NCBI RefSeq assembly: GCF_015207875.1
Contig: NZ_JADEVZ010000048.1
Span: forward strand, 1-39,471
Source: Dolichospermum sp. LEGE 00240
Lineage (GTDB): Bacteria > Cyanobacteriota > Cyanobacteriia > Cyanobacteriales > Nostocaceae
Direction: 5' to 3'
DNA: 39,471 bases
Below are positions 32,865-39,471 of this stretch, piece after piece. The first letter of the stretch is position 1. The number at the start of each line of letters is the position of its first letter. Made by a program: the position numbers and the translations under genes. The notes beneath the pieces were generated by a model. That model made no database searches. It worked only from the letters and a program-made list of their open reading frames with translations, and had not been told where the DNA came from.

Positions 32865-33659
32865 TTACCTGTCCTTTGTATTCTGTTCTTGGATAATCTG
32901 GTTAATTTCTGCCAAACTTAAATTTAAAACTTGTGCGATTTGTTCTCTAGTTAAACCCAATGCTATCAACCCGGGAACTGCATCTAATTTAGCTTTGCGT
33001 TCACCCTCTTCTTTTGCTTCTTGATAAAATCGGGTTTGTTTTAACTCACTTAATCCAAACATGGCTTCTATTTCCTCCCTATTCATTCTGGGAAACTTGT
33101 AAATTAAAATCGTCTCGATGATTTGTAATACTTGTTGCTGTTGAAGTTGAGAATTTATCTCTTGTTTAGTTCTGGTGATTAACTCTCTGGCTTGGGTAAT
33201 GCAATTATCTACGTTAGCGATGATTAGTTTCATTGTAGCAACACCAATGGGTAAAGATGTTGTTTCTGCTAATTCATCAAGATAAATAACTCTGACTCGT
33301 TGACTGGTGAAAAATTCTTGATAATGCTGAATATCTTCCGTATCTATGCTGCGACTTGGATAGATAACTACAGCATTCCAATGATTTTTGGGTTTGTTTT
33401 GACGGATGTAAAGAAATATTTCGGTAAATAGTCTATAGTAGAGATCCTTATCTAATTGAAATTGTACTTCTAAAAAGTAGATGGGGTTATCTGTATTTTG
33501 GTTAGGTAAGAAAACTCCATCTATTCTCAAGGCTGTTTGTTTAACTTCAACTGATGAAAATTGATAAAGTTCTGCTAGTTGGGGAGAGTTACCAATCAGT
33601 TCAAAAAATATGCTGGGTATTTCTTGAAATAATCGGTAAAATATGCTGTCTGTTTTCAT
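32865..33659 (-). CDS. Rpn-family (DUF2887-like) PD-(D/E)XK nuclease
   Basis: This 264-residue protein begins MKTDSIFYRLFQEIPSIFFE and has the nuclease-fold core with D47 (LRIDGVF) and E64-x-Q66 (YFLEVQFQ), an ExQ variant seen in the Rpn/transposase-like nuclease family. Rpn proteins of E. coli (RpnA) are Ca-dependent DNA endonucleases linked to recA-independent recombination. The C-terminal part is helical with the stretch GLTREQIAQVLNLSLAEINQ, a helix-turn-helix-like motif. The start ATG lies 21 bases after the PIN-like gene stop, so the gene is in that minus-strand run. The family is abundant in cyanobacteria and often sits in variable regions. Confidence 0.85.
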   Translation of the reverse strand: MKTDSIFYRLFQEIPSIFFELIGNSPQLAELYQFSSVEVKQTALRIDGVFLPNQNTDNPIYFLEVQFQLDKDLYYRLFTEIFLYIRQNKPKNHWNAVVIYPSRSIDTEDIQHYQEFFTSQRVRVIYLDELAETTSLPIGVATMKLIIANVDNCITQARELITRTKQEINSQLQQQQVLQIIETILIYKFPRMNREEIEAMFGLSELKQTRFYQEAKEEGERKAKLDAVPGLIALGLTREQIAQVLNLSLAEINQIIQEQNTKDR

Positions 33660-33680
33660 TGGTAATTTATTAGAAAATTA

Positions 33681-34262
33681 TCAAATTTCTGCACGGTATT
33701 GTACTAAAAGAACTTGGTCAATCTGACAGTTGCTGCGACATTTTTTTACATCTGCAAATTCATCAGCAAACTGTTTTAAGCCAGCAGCCAGATTTTGTAA
33801 GTCAAGGGTAAGCGGTACAAGGGCGCGGGTACAAGTGGTAGAATCTGTATTGGTATTATTAAACTTTTTTCTGAGTAGAAGTTCAAAACGTTTGATATAA
33901 ATTCCTAAAATAAAGATGGCTTTTTCTTTATCTTGGGGACTATTAAAGTTGAGTTGGTGGGTGCTAAAAAGTTGGGGAATAAGTTGTAAAATAGCTTTAA
34001 GTTCGCTGGTTTTAAATCTATTACTCCACAGTGCGATAGCATCGCCAATATTATTTATAGTTTCTAGGCGCAGCACAAAGTAGAAGGAAATAAGATTAAT
34101 CAGATAACTGCGCCTCATCTCCATCTGCACGTAATTAGAAATATAAAGCGTTTGGTCAGTAAGTTGAGATTCAAAATACTGCTTATAGACTTGCGTACCA
34201 AGTAGCAGAGAACGTAAAACTGAGGTATCTAGAAAGTGTTGAGGAATAGATTTATCATCCAT
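33681..34262 (-). CDS. Hypothetical protein with PIN-like N-terminus
   Basis: The first strand FLDTSVLRSLLLG has D12 in the position of the PIN-domain metal ligand, and a second acidic residue E48 lies in YVQMEMRRSYL, as in PIN nucleases. The remainder (residues 60-193) is mostly helical and I do not recognise it; two cysteines near the end (KKCRSNCQ) could bind metal or be incidental. The partner gene stops 6 bases upstream, so this is the second gene of a pair. I infer a toxin-like PIN RNase with an unknown antitoxin or effector partner. No direct family match is claimed. Confidence 0.5.
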   Translation of the reverse strand: MDDKSIPQHFLDTSVLRSLLLGTQVYKQYFESQLTDQTLYISNYVQMEMRRSYLINLISFYFVLRLETINNIGDAIALWSNRFKTSELKAILQLIPQLFSTHQLNFNSPQDKEKAIFILGIYIKRFELLLRKKFNNTNTDSTTCTRALVPLTLDLQNLAAGLKQFADEFADVKKCRSNCQIDQVLLVQYRAEI

Positions 34263-34268
34263 TTGCTA

Positions 34269-34679
34269 TTATTCCTCGTCTTTATCTAAATCCAGGCTTT
34301 CATCAAGTTTGACTCCAAATGGTATGGTATCAAAGCCTAAGTTTTCTAGGGTTAAAATTGCTGCTTCAACTGATGAATTGTTGATTGTTTCTTGATTGAC
34401 TATGGATGTAAGTAAATCACAAACTCCTTGATATTGACTGGCATTATAGTCAATCCAACGGTTAGAATATGCCAGTGCATCATGTAATGCCATTACCACT
34501 TCTGTATAGGGATCAAATGGTAATTTATCGCGCATAGTACGCATGGTACGCAGTAGGTTATCTGCATAGACAGATGCTATTGGTTCTCCAGAGCAAGAGG
34601 CGAGCTTTTGTAAATCTACTAAGATAGTCTTGGTAAGTTCTAATCCTGAAACTTCTAAGACATTCTGCTTAATGTTCAT
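34269..34679 (-). CDS. Hypothetical 136-residue protein, partner of the PIN-like protein
   Basis: I do not recognise this protein. It has helical segments (GLELTKTILVDLQKLAS, SVYADNLLRTMRTMRDKL, YTEVVMALHDALAY), a conserved-looking N-terminus MNIKQNVLEVSGLELTK, and an acidic tail DLDKDEE. It starts the pair with the PIN-like gene (6-base gap) and shares its upstream 81 bp and first codons with the stub at 32757-32816, so the leader was copied at least once. An acidic C-terminus and position first in the pair fit an antitoxin, but this is inference. Confidence 0.55.
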   Translation of the reverse strand: MNIKQNVLEVSGLELTKTILVDLQKLASCSGEPIASVYADNLLRTMRTMRDKLPFDPYTEVVMALHDALAYSNRWIDYNASQYQGVCDLLTSIVNQETINNSSVEAAILTLENLGFDTIPFGVKLDESLDLDKDEE

Positions 34680-34719
34680 TGTTTTTGTTTAATAATTTTT
34701 GAGGGTTTAAGTTAGCTAT
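34639..34719 (-). repeat. 81-bp direct repeat, copy 2
   Basis: This copy covers the start codon region and upstream leader of the 136-residue gene. Its partner is at 32776-32856. Confidence 0.85.
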
Positions 34720-34725
34720 TGGCTT

Positions 34726-34908
34726 CTATTTTAATACATATTTATTCCTATTGATAATTATTGGTGGATAGAGTATTTCTTCTCCTATAAATTCGGAGAT
34801 TTCTGTTGGTTCTGGCGGATGGTGATTTGAGGGGGAATTTTCGGGAATGGGTGTGGTAGGTGGTGTCCACAGGCTTTGTAGTAATAAGCTGTAGTTGGGC
34901 GTGTTCAT
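34726..34908 (-). CDS. Small hypothetical protein (60 codons, doubtful)
   Basis: An ATG at 34908 opens a 60-codon frame with a proline-rich N-terminal half (TPPTTPIPENSP and HHPPEP) and a more ordinary ISEFIGEEILYPPIIINRNK end. It lies 46 bases upstream of the 136-residue gene, in the same direction. Another frame overlaps it on the same strand, and I recognise neither. Included because it precedes the pair and has a plausible C-terminus; it may be spurious. Confidence 0.25.
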   Translation of the reverse strand: MNTPNYSLLLQSLWTPPTTPIPENSPSNHHPPEPTEISEFIGEEILYPPIIINRNKYVLK

Positions 34909-35127
34909 GGTGGTGTTTTTTGAACTTTGCCCTCATAAATCCCCCAGTGGGGGAAGATGTTAAATATAATTACTGTATTTGCTAACTTGCATGATCTCTG
35001 AAAAGGTTAGCATCTCACTAAAAAACTAACATCAACTTAATAACTCACGTAGTGATAAATGAAGATTGCACTGGATAAATACACGATGCAATTTAGCGAA
35101 TCCGAGATAATATAAAAATAGAATCTA

Positions 35128-35424
35128 ATGAAAAATACTATGCAAGCATACAAACTCAAAGGAAAAATTGATTCATCTGGTAACTTAGTAATTACCGACT
35201 CCCTGAATTTACCTCCTGGAGATGTAGAAATTGTAGTTTGGCAAGCTACTGAGACGCTTGATAATACCACAACCCCAGCGAGTGAACCAGCACCAGAAAC
35301 ACCAAAGAGAAAATCTAGGATAAAAGCATTTGAGGGTTTGTTTGAAAATGCCCCACCCGTTCCAGTAGACTTTGATCCAGATCAAGCTAAATATGAATAT
35401 TTAAAGGAGAAATATAACCTGTGA
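35128..35424 (+). CDS. Antitoxin of a VapBC-like pair
   Basis: The N-terminal half (MQAYKLKGKIDSSGNLVITD, then LPPGDVEIVVW) has the AbrB/MazE-like swapped-hairpin strand pattern seen in cyanobacterial antitoxins, then a P/T/E-rich linker and a basic-acidic tail ending KYEYLKEKYNL, which would contact the toxin. The stop overlaps the toxin start by GTGA. ATGs at 35128 and 35140 are both possible; the second (MQAYKL) fits family starts better. The 5' gap 34909-35127 contains no evident gene. Confidence 0.8.
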   Translation: MKNTMQAYKLKGKIDSSGNLVITDSLNLPPGDVEIVVWQATETLDNTTTPASEPAPETPKRKSRIKAFEGLFENAPPVPVDFDPDQAKYEYLKEKYNL

Positions 35425-35840
35425 AAATCCTGCTAGATACTAATATCATCATTGATAATGCCCTAGAAAGAGAGCCTTTTTGGAATGCAAGTGAACAAGT
35501 TTTATCACTGATTGAACAAGGGAAAATTACAGGTTATATTTCAGCCTCAACTTTTAGTGATTTGTATTATATCATCCGTAAAGCCAGAGGTCGAGATTGG
35601 ACGCTTACTTATTTAAATCAGTTAGTTACTTTCTGTCAAATTGCTACGGTAAATCAGGCTGTAATTACAATGGCTTTCACAACGAATTTTAAGGATTTTG
35701 AAGATGCCATTCAATACTCCACTGCGGTAGTCAACCAATTAGATGCAATCATTACCCGTAATTCTCAAGATTTCCCCGTAGTTACACCGCGCATTCTTAC
35801 TCCTGACCAATTAATTGAGGAATTAACCAACTCTCCTTGA
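35421..35840 (+). CDS. PIN-domain VapC-like toxin
   Basis: The 139-residue PIN protein starts at GTG 35421, overlapping the antitoxin stop. Active-site landmarks: D6 in MKILLDTNIIIDNALEREPF, the STFSDLYYI motif (45-52), and the acidic DFEDAIQYS at about 92-100, then LDAIITRNSQDF. Expected to cut RNA when free of antitoxin. The pair looks intact. The 272-bp gap 35841-36112 after it contains a CCAATCCAAAATCAAAAATT-type short repeat and no supported gene. Confidence 0.88.
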   Translation: MKILLDTNIIIDNALEREPFWNASEQVLSLIEQGKITGYISASTFSDLYYIIRKARGRDWTLTYLNQLVTFCQIATVNQAVITMAFTTNFKDFEDAIQYSTAVVNQLDAIITRNSQDFPVVTPRILTPDQLIEELTNSP

Positions 35841-36112
35841 CGGACTTAAAACACTTATTTTGGATTTTAGACAGACATCAAACATCCAATCCAAAATCAA
35901 AAATTCTCCCTCAACTTCCTCCTAATTAAACCACCTGAAACAACCTACAAACACCAAGAATCACCACCAACAAATCCCTACCATCAGCACCCCTTTTCAT
36001 TTTGTAGACCTTCAGCCACTTCTCCACATTATTAGCCACAAACACCAAAGGACAAGGTATTGTTGATGAAAGCGATTTTAATTTGTGTTGAGCGCAGATG
36101 AGGTAATAAAAA

Positions 36113-36691
36113 ATGATTGCTGTAAAAGATAAGTTTCCTAAATTAACACCCGAAGAATATTTTGTCTGGGAAGAACAACAACTGCTTCGCCATGAGTATC
36201 TTAATGGTGAAATTTACGCTATGAGTGGGGGGACTCAAAATCATGGACGGATTGCTAGTAATATTATTTTCATTGTTAAAGGTCATTTACGGGGTAGTGG
36301 CTGTCAGGTTGGTAATTCCGATTGTCGTGTAAATATTTTTGAAACGAAAGATTATGTTTATCCTGATGTGAGCGTTACTTGCGACGAGCGTGATAGGACT
36401 GCAATCCAAGCAATTCAATATCCCTGTCTAATTGTCGAGGTTTTATCTCCCAGTACAGCCAGTTATGACCGAGGGGATAAATTTAGATTGTATCGTCGCA
36501 ATCCTAGTTTGCAAGATTATGTTCTGGTTGATGCTGAGAAAATAGTGATTGATTTATACCGCAAAAATGATCGCGGTAATTGGGAAATTTTTAATTATCA
36601 GGTGGGGGATAATATCGAACTACGAAGTATTGATCTAAGTTTTCCTATTGAGTCTGTTTATGAGGATATTGTTTTTGAGGAATTAGGATAA
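36113..36691 (+). CDS. Uma2 family (DUF820) protein, second copy
   Basis: This 192-residue protein has the full Uma2 pattern: YFVWEEQQLLRHEYLNGEIY, then GGTQNHGRIASN, D85 in YVYPDVSVTCD, and E109-V-L in CLIVEVLSPSTASYDRGDK. This is the classic single-domain form; the copy at 3470-4213 instead carries a coiled-coil tail and differs through most of its length, so they are distant paralogues. The function is unknown; the fold is that of restriction-type nucleases. It stands alone. Confidence 0.92.
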   Translation: MIAVKDKFPKLTPEEYFVWEEQQLLRHEYLNGEIYAMSGGTQNHGRIASNIIFIVKGHLRGSGCQVGNSDCRVNIFETKDYVYPDVSVTCDERDRTAIQAIQYPCLIVEVLSPSTASYDRGDKFRLYRRNPSLQDYVLVDAEKIVIDLYRKNDRGNWEIFNYQVGDNIELRSIDLSFPIESVYEDIVFEELG

Positions 36692-36757
36692 ATTGTTTTG
36701 AAACTCGTTCCTGACTGGGCGCTGACCCTGCGCCCCTACCTCCTGAATCTGTGACTT

Positions 36758-38254
36758 TTATCTGACGGAAAATGCCTCGCTAAAACGTCGAGTAATCGGT
36801 TCAATAATGAATGTTAAAACTGACTTTTTGCGAGTGACTATTTCAGCATTTGCAGCCATACCTGGATTGAATTCTACTTCTTGTCCACGCACATTCAAGG
36901 AATGTCTACTTAATTTAATTCTGGTAGGAAAAACCAAACCTAAGTCTTTATCAATTATGGCATTGGGACTGATTTGTAATACTTCACCGTCAACTACACC
37001 AAATTCTTGAAATGGGAAAGTGGCGATTTTGACCTTTGCTTTCATTCCTTGATTAATAAAACCAATATCACGGTTAAGAACTTTTACCTCTAGCAGCATT
37101 TCTTCTCCTTCCGGTAAAATTGATAATAGTTCTTCTCCAGATTGAACTGGACCTTTAGTAGCTTTAATTTTGTAAATTGTTCCAGCAACGGGGGCTTTAA
37201 TAGTTTCTCCGTCTTTTTGTTGCTTGGCTTGTTCTAATTGACCGGCAACTGTAGCTAATTCTTCTTTGCGTTTATTGATTTGGGTGAGAATTTCACTTTG
37301 ACGTTCTGATGTTAATCGAATATTTTGATTTTTGGCTGTTTGATAAGCCTGTTCTGCTTGATTTATTTCTTGAAATTGGGCAGCAACATCTTTTTCTAAA
37401 GAGGCAATTTTATCTTTTGCTTCTGTTAAATTATTTTGATTTTTCGTAACTTCATCGGTATTTCTAACAATATCTGCATTGGCACGATTTAATCTTTCTT
37501 TAGCATCTAAATAATCAACTCTGGTTAAAGCCCCTGGTTCAACTAAGGTACGAAGATTTTCTTCCCGTTGTTTAGCAATAGATAAATTATTATCTAACAT
37601 AGAACGTAGACTTTTAACATTCTCTAAGTTTTTTTGCACATTGGTAAAACTGATTTTTGCATTGGCTAAATTTTCCTGTAAGCGACTCAAACGGACTTTG
37701 GCTTGATTGAGAATTGATTGTTGACGTTTGGCTTCTGCTGCTGCTGCTGCTTGTTTGGCTTTATAGTCTAATAACCGCGAGTTTAAAAGTTCATCTTGCA
37801 GGATTGTTCCCGCAGTTTTGCCTCCAGCACGTTCAGCTTGTAATCGTTGTAAATCATCTTCAATTAATTTACTAGATTTGGCTAGACGGTTGACATCTGT
37901 TTGTTGAAAATTGGGATCACGTTGAATGAGAATTTGATCTTTGGTAACGCGATCGCCTTCTTTCACTTTCACTGCTAAAATAGAACCATTACCCAAAGCT
38001 GTCACCGGTCTAACTTGGGTGGAAGCAATTAATTCTCCTGTGGCTGTGGCGACTTCATCAATTTCTGAAAAATGCGCCCAGGAAATTGTTCCAAAAATGA
38101 TAAAACTAATTGTTCCAGCTAATAATCTTGTATAAAGTGGTGGTAATTCCTGGACTGCTTTGCCCAATTCATAGGATAATTGTTCTTCTGGTTTTGCAAA
38201 TCTTTCTTTTGTTTGACGCGCTTGCACAGCATTTGCAGCTAGGGAAAATTTCAT
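36758..38254 (-). CDS. HlyD-family membrane fusion (adaptor) protein
   Basis: The 498-residue protein has a cytoplasmic N-terminus of about 42 residues, one membrane helix (about 43-60, LLAGTISFIIFGTISW), a lipoyl/barrel-sandwich half (VRPVTALGNGSILAVKVKEG), a very long alpha-helical hairpin (about 120-340), the second lipoyl half (IKAPVAGTIYKIKATKGPVQ) and a beta-barrel end. These adaptors bridge an inner-membrane exporter to an outer-membrane channel, as in type I secretion or DevBCA-like glycolipid export. No ABC transporter or TolC gene is nearby in the window, so the partner is encoded elsewhere. Confidence 0.92.
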   Translation of the reverse strand: MKFSLAANAVQARQTKERFAKPEEQLSYELGKAVQELPPLYTRLLAGTISFIIFGTISWAHFSEIDEVATATGELIASTQVRPVTALGNGSILAVKVKEGDRVTKDQILIQRDPNFQQTDVNRLAKSSKLIEDDLQRLQAERAGGKTAGTILQDELLNSRLLDYKAKQAAAAAEAKRQQSILNQAKVRLSRLQENLANAKISFTNVQKNLENVKSLRSMLDNNLSIAKQREENLRTLVEPGALTRVDYLDAKERLNRANADIVRNTDEVTKNQNNLTEAKDKIASLEKDVAAQFQEINQAEQAYQTAKNQNIRLTSERQSEILTQINKRKEELATVAGQLEQAKQQKDGETIKAPVAGTIYKIKATKGPVQSGEELLSILPEGEEMLLEVKVLNRDIGFINQGMKAKVKIATFPFQEFGVVDGEVLQISPNAIIDKDLGLVFPTRIKLSRHSLNVRGQEVEFNPGMAANAEIVTRKKSVLTFIIEPITRRFSEAFSVR

Positions 38255-38433
38255 AATTTGTCAGATTTCTAGAATTATTGAACGCAGATGAACACAAATA
38301 AACGCAGATAAAGAGGGATAAATTCATGAATTTGCTGATTCTGTGTAGCCTCACATAAAGTTGGTATGACTAAATGTTTAATAGTAATCTATGCCAATAT
38401 AAAATATTGTTATGTAAGTCACTGAACATATCC

Positions 38434-38466
38434 AGATCCCCGACTTCTTTAAGAAGTCGGGGATCT
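38434..38466. repeat. Perfect 33-bp palindrome
   Basis: AGATCCCCGACTTCTT, one centre base, then the exact inverse complement: 16-bp arms with a single central T. It lies in the 357-bp gap 38255-38611 between divergently oriented genes, so it is not a terminator for either. The gap also holds the inverted ATCTGCGTT-type repeat at 38279-38310; I see no gene. A diverged copy is at 32506-32535. Confidence 0.85.
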
Positions 38467-38611
38467 ATATTAATTATTCTGGTTATTTTGATAACATGAT
38501 TGTTTTTAGGAAAACTATCTGTATTTATTCCTACAGTTAGAAGCAAATTTCTCTACAATATACGTTAATAAGCTAGTAGCTTACTAGATAGGAACGTAAA
38601 AAATTAACTCT

Positions 38612-39376
38612 ATGATCTACCATAGCAATGCGATCGCCTCTCGTAAAGAGGGAAATTTTTCAGGTGTGGGTGGGCTTGATTTGTATTACCAAAGTTGGCA
38701 TCCTAGAGGTGAAATCAAGGGAATTTTAGTCATAGTTCATGGACTCGGAGGACACAGCGGACTTTACAAGACGATAGTTGACCATTTGTTACCAAAAGAA
38801 TATGCTATCTATGGCTGTGATTTACGCGGTCATGGGCGTTCATCTGGTCAAAGAGGTTACATCAATACCTGGGCTGAATTTCGTGATGACTTACAAATTT
38901 TCCTCAATTTAATTCAACAACAACAACCAGAATGCCCAATTTTTCTATTAGGACATAGCATGGGAGGAGTAATTGCCTTAGATTACACTCTTCGTTATGT
39001 CCAAGGTAAATCTGAGTTATCAGGTGTAATTGCTTTTGCACCCAGCATTGGTCGAGTAGGAGTACCCCTGAGTCGCATTGTTTTAGGTAAATTACTCTCC
39101 CAGGTGTGGCCCCGTTTTTCCTTGAATATTGGCTTGGATTTCAGCGCAGGTTCACGAGATCAGAAAATTTTAGATTCCTATACTCAAGATAAATTACGCC
39201 ATACTCTCGCTACTGCTAGGTTATCTACAGAGTTTTTTGCCACAGTAGATTGGATTCATAATCATGCGAAAAAATGGCAAGTACCATTGTTAATTTTACA
39301 TGGTGGTGCGGATAGAATTGCCTTGCCAGCAGGAAGTGAAATATGGCTCTTTCGTCTCTTTTATGGTCACAACTAA
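38612..39376 (+). pseudogene. Alpha/beta hydrolase (monoacylglycerol-lipase-like), 3' truncated
   Basis: The fold is clear: oxyanion HGLGGHSG (43-50), YGCDLRGHGRSSG (67-79), nucleophile S116 in GHSMGGV (114-120), and the acid D234 in HGGADRIALP. Members normally continue about 40 residues with the catalytic histidine. Here the frame departs from the family after LPAGSE and ends WLFRLFYGHN at 39376, so the His is missing. From about 39345 the DNA looks unrelated (a short frame MALSSLLWSQLKLPKF begins at 39343). The gene was probably cut by an insertion or deletion. The window ends 95 bases later, so the rest may lie beyond. Confidence 0.75.
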
Positions 39377-39471
39377 AATTACCAAAATTTAATGCCGATA
39401 AATCTAAACCATAAAAGCCGAAAACTCTATCTCTGTAAAGGTTTGCAAACTTTTAAATACAAGAGAATCAG

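Noticed and set aside
34748-34936. 62-codon frame overlapping the 60-codon frame upstream of the 136-residue gene
   Set aside because: Histidine/threonine-rich shadow frame with no family resemblance.
38434-38466. Rho-independent terminator
   Set aside because: It lies between divergent genes and has no T run; better treated as a dispersed palindrome.

Overview
The window looks like chromosomal DNA of a filamentous, heterocyst-type cyanobacterium (Nostocales, Anabaena/Dolichospermum-like). This rests on the frequent GCGATCGC (HIP1) octamer in the housekeeping genes, A+T-rich DNA, short tandem heptad repeats such as TTGACTT and TCCAAAA, several Uma2-family genes, and close cyanobacterial-type protein sequences (MnmE, UvrA, a Ski2-like helicase, DUF2288). 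I saw no rRNA, tRNA or CRISPR array. All assignments are from reading the sequence; no database search was possible.

Layout. 1-1.7 kb: a DUF262 protein followed by a HEPN protein, a likely conflict/defence pair. 2.1-6.3 kb (minus): the TldD/TldE-type protease pair, split by a Uma2 gene and a nested palindromic non-coding element. 6.3-8.2 kb: mnmE and a DUF2288 gene. 8.3-11.9 kb (minus): an AT-rich cassette of winged-helix protein, P-loop ATPase with a nuclease-like tail, a previously unlisted 52-codon ORF, and a cytosine-5 DNA methyltransferase, probably a restriction-modification-like operon. 12-17.8 kb (minus): PlsC, a membrane-anchored PstS-like protein beside a PspA/IM30 protein, and uvrA.

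18.5-25.4 kb (minus) holds the most interesting unit: a vWA protein, a 1081-residue FtsZ/tubulin-like protein, a MotA/ZorA-like channel protein with a long tail, and a MotB/ZorB/OmpA-like protein. It combines the two halves of a proton-driven rotary/stator complex with a putative filament-forming GTPase and a vWA adaptor. It resembles, but is not, a Zorya system. It overlaps in parts list with the FtsZ-like/vWA/OmpA membrane-remodelling system predicted by comparative genomics (Makarova and Koonin, 2010, recalled from memory).

25.6-29.7 kb is a decay zone of toxin-antitoxin and nuclease genes: a relE frameshifted in a 7-base homopolymer, a hicA that lost its start and carries a nonsense codon, a GTPase fragment, an intact vapBC-like pair, and a restriction-like gene broken by a 107-bp insertion. 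The insertion is one of two copies of a small element with CTAG at both ends. 29.8-32.5 kb is a Ski2/Mtr4-like helicase. 32.8-34.9 kb (minus) is a candidate novel PIN-like gene pair plus an Rpn-type nuclease, with an 81-bp duplicated leader. 35.1-36.7 kb: a vapBC-like pair and a second Uma2 gene. 36.8-39.4 kb: an HlyD-type adaptor and a C-terminally truncated alpha/beta hydrolase.
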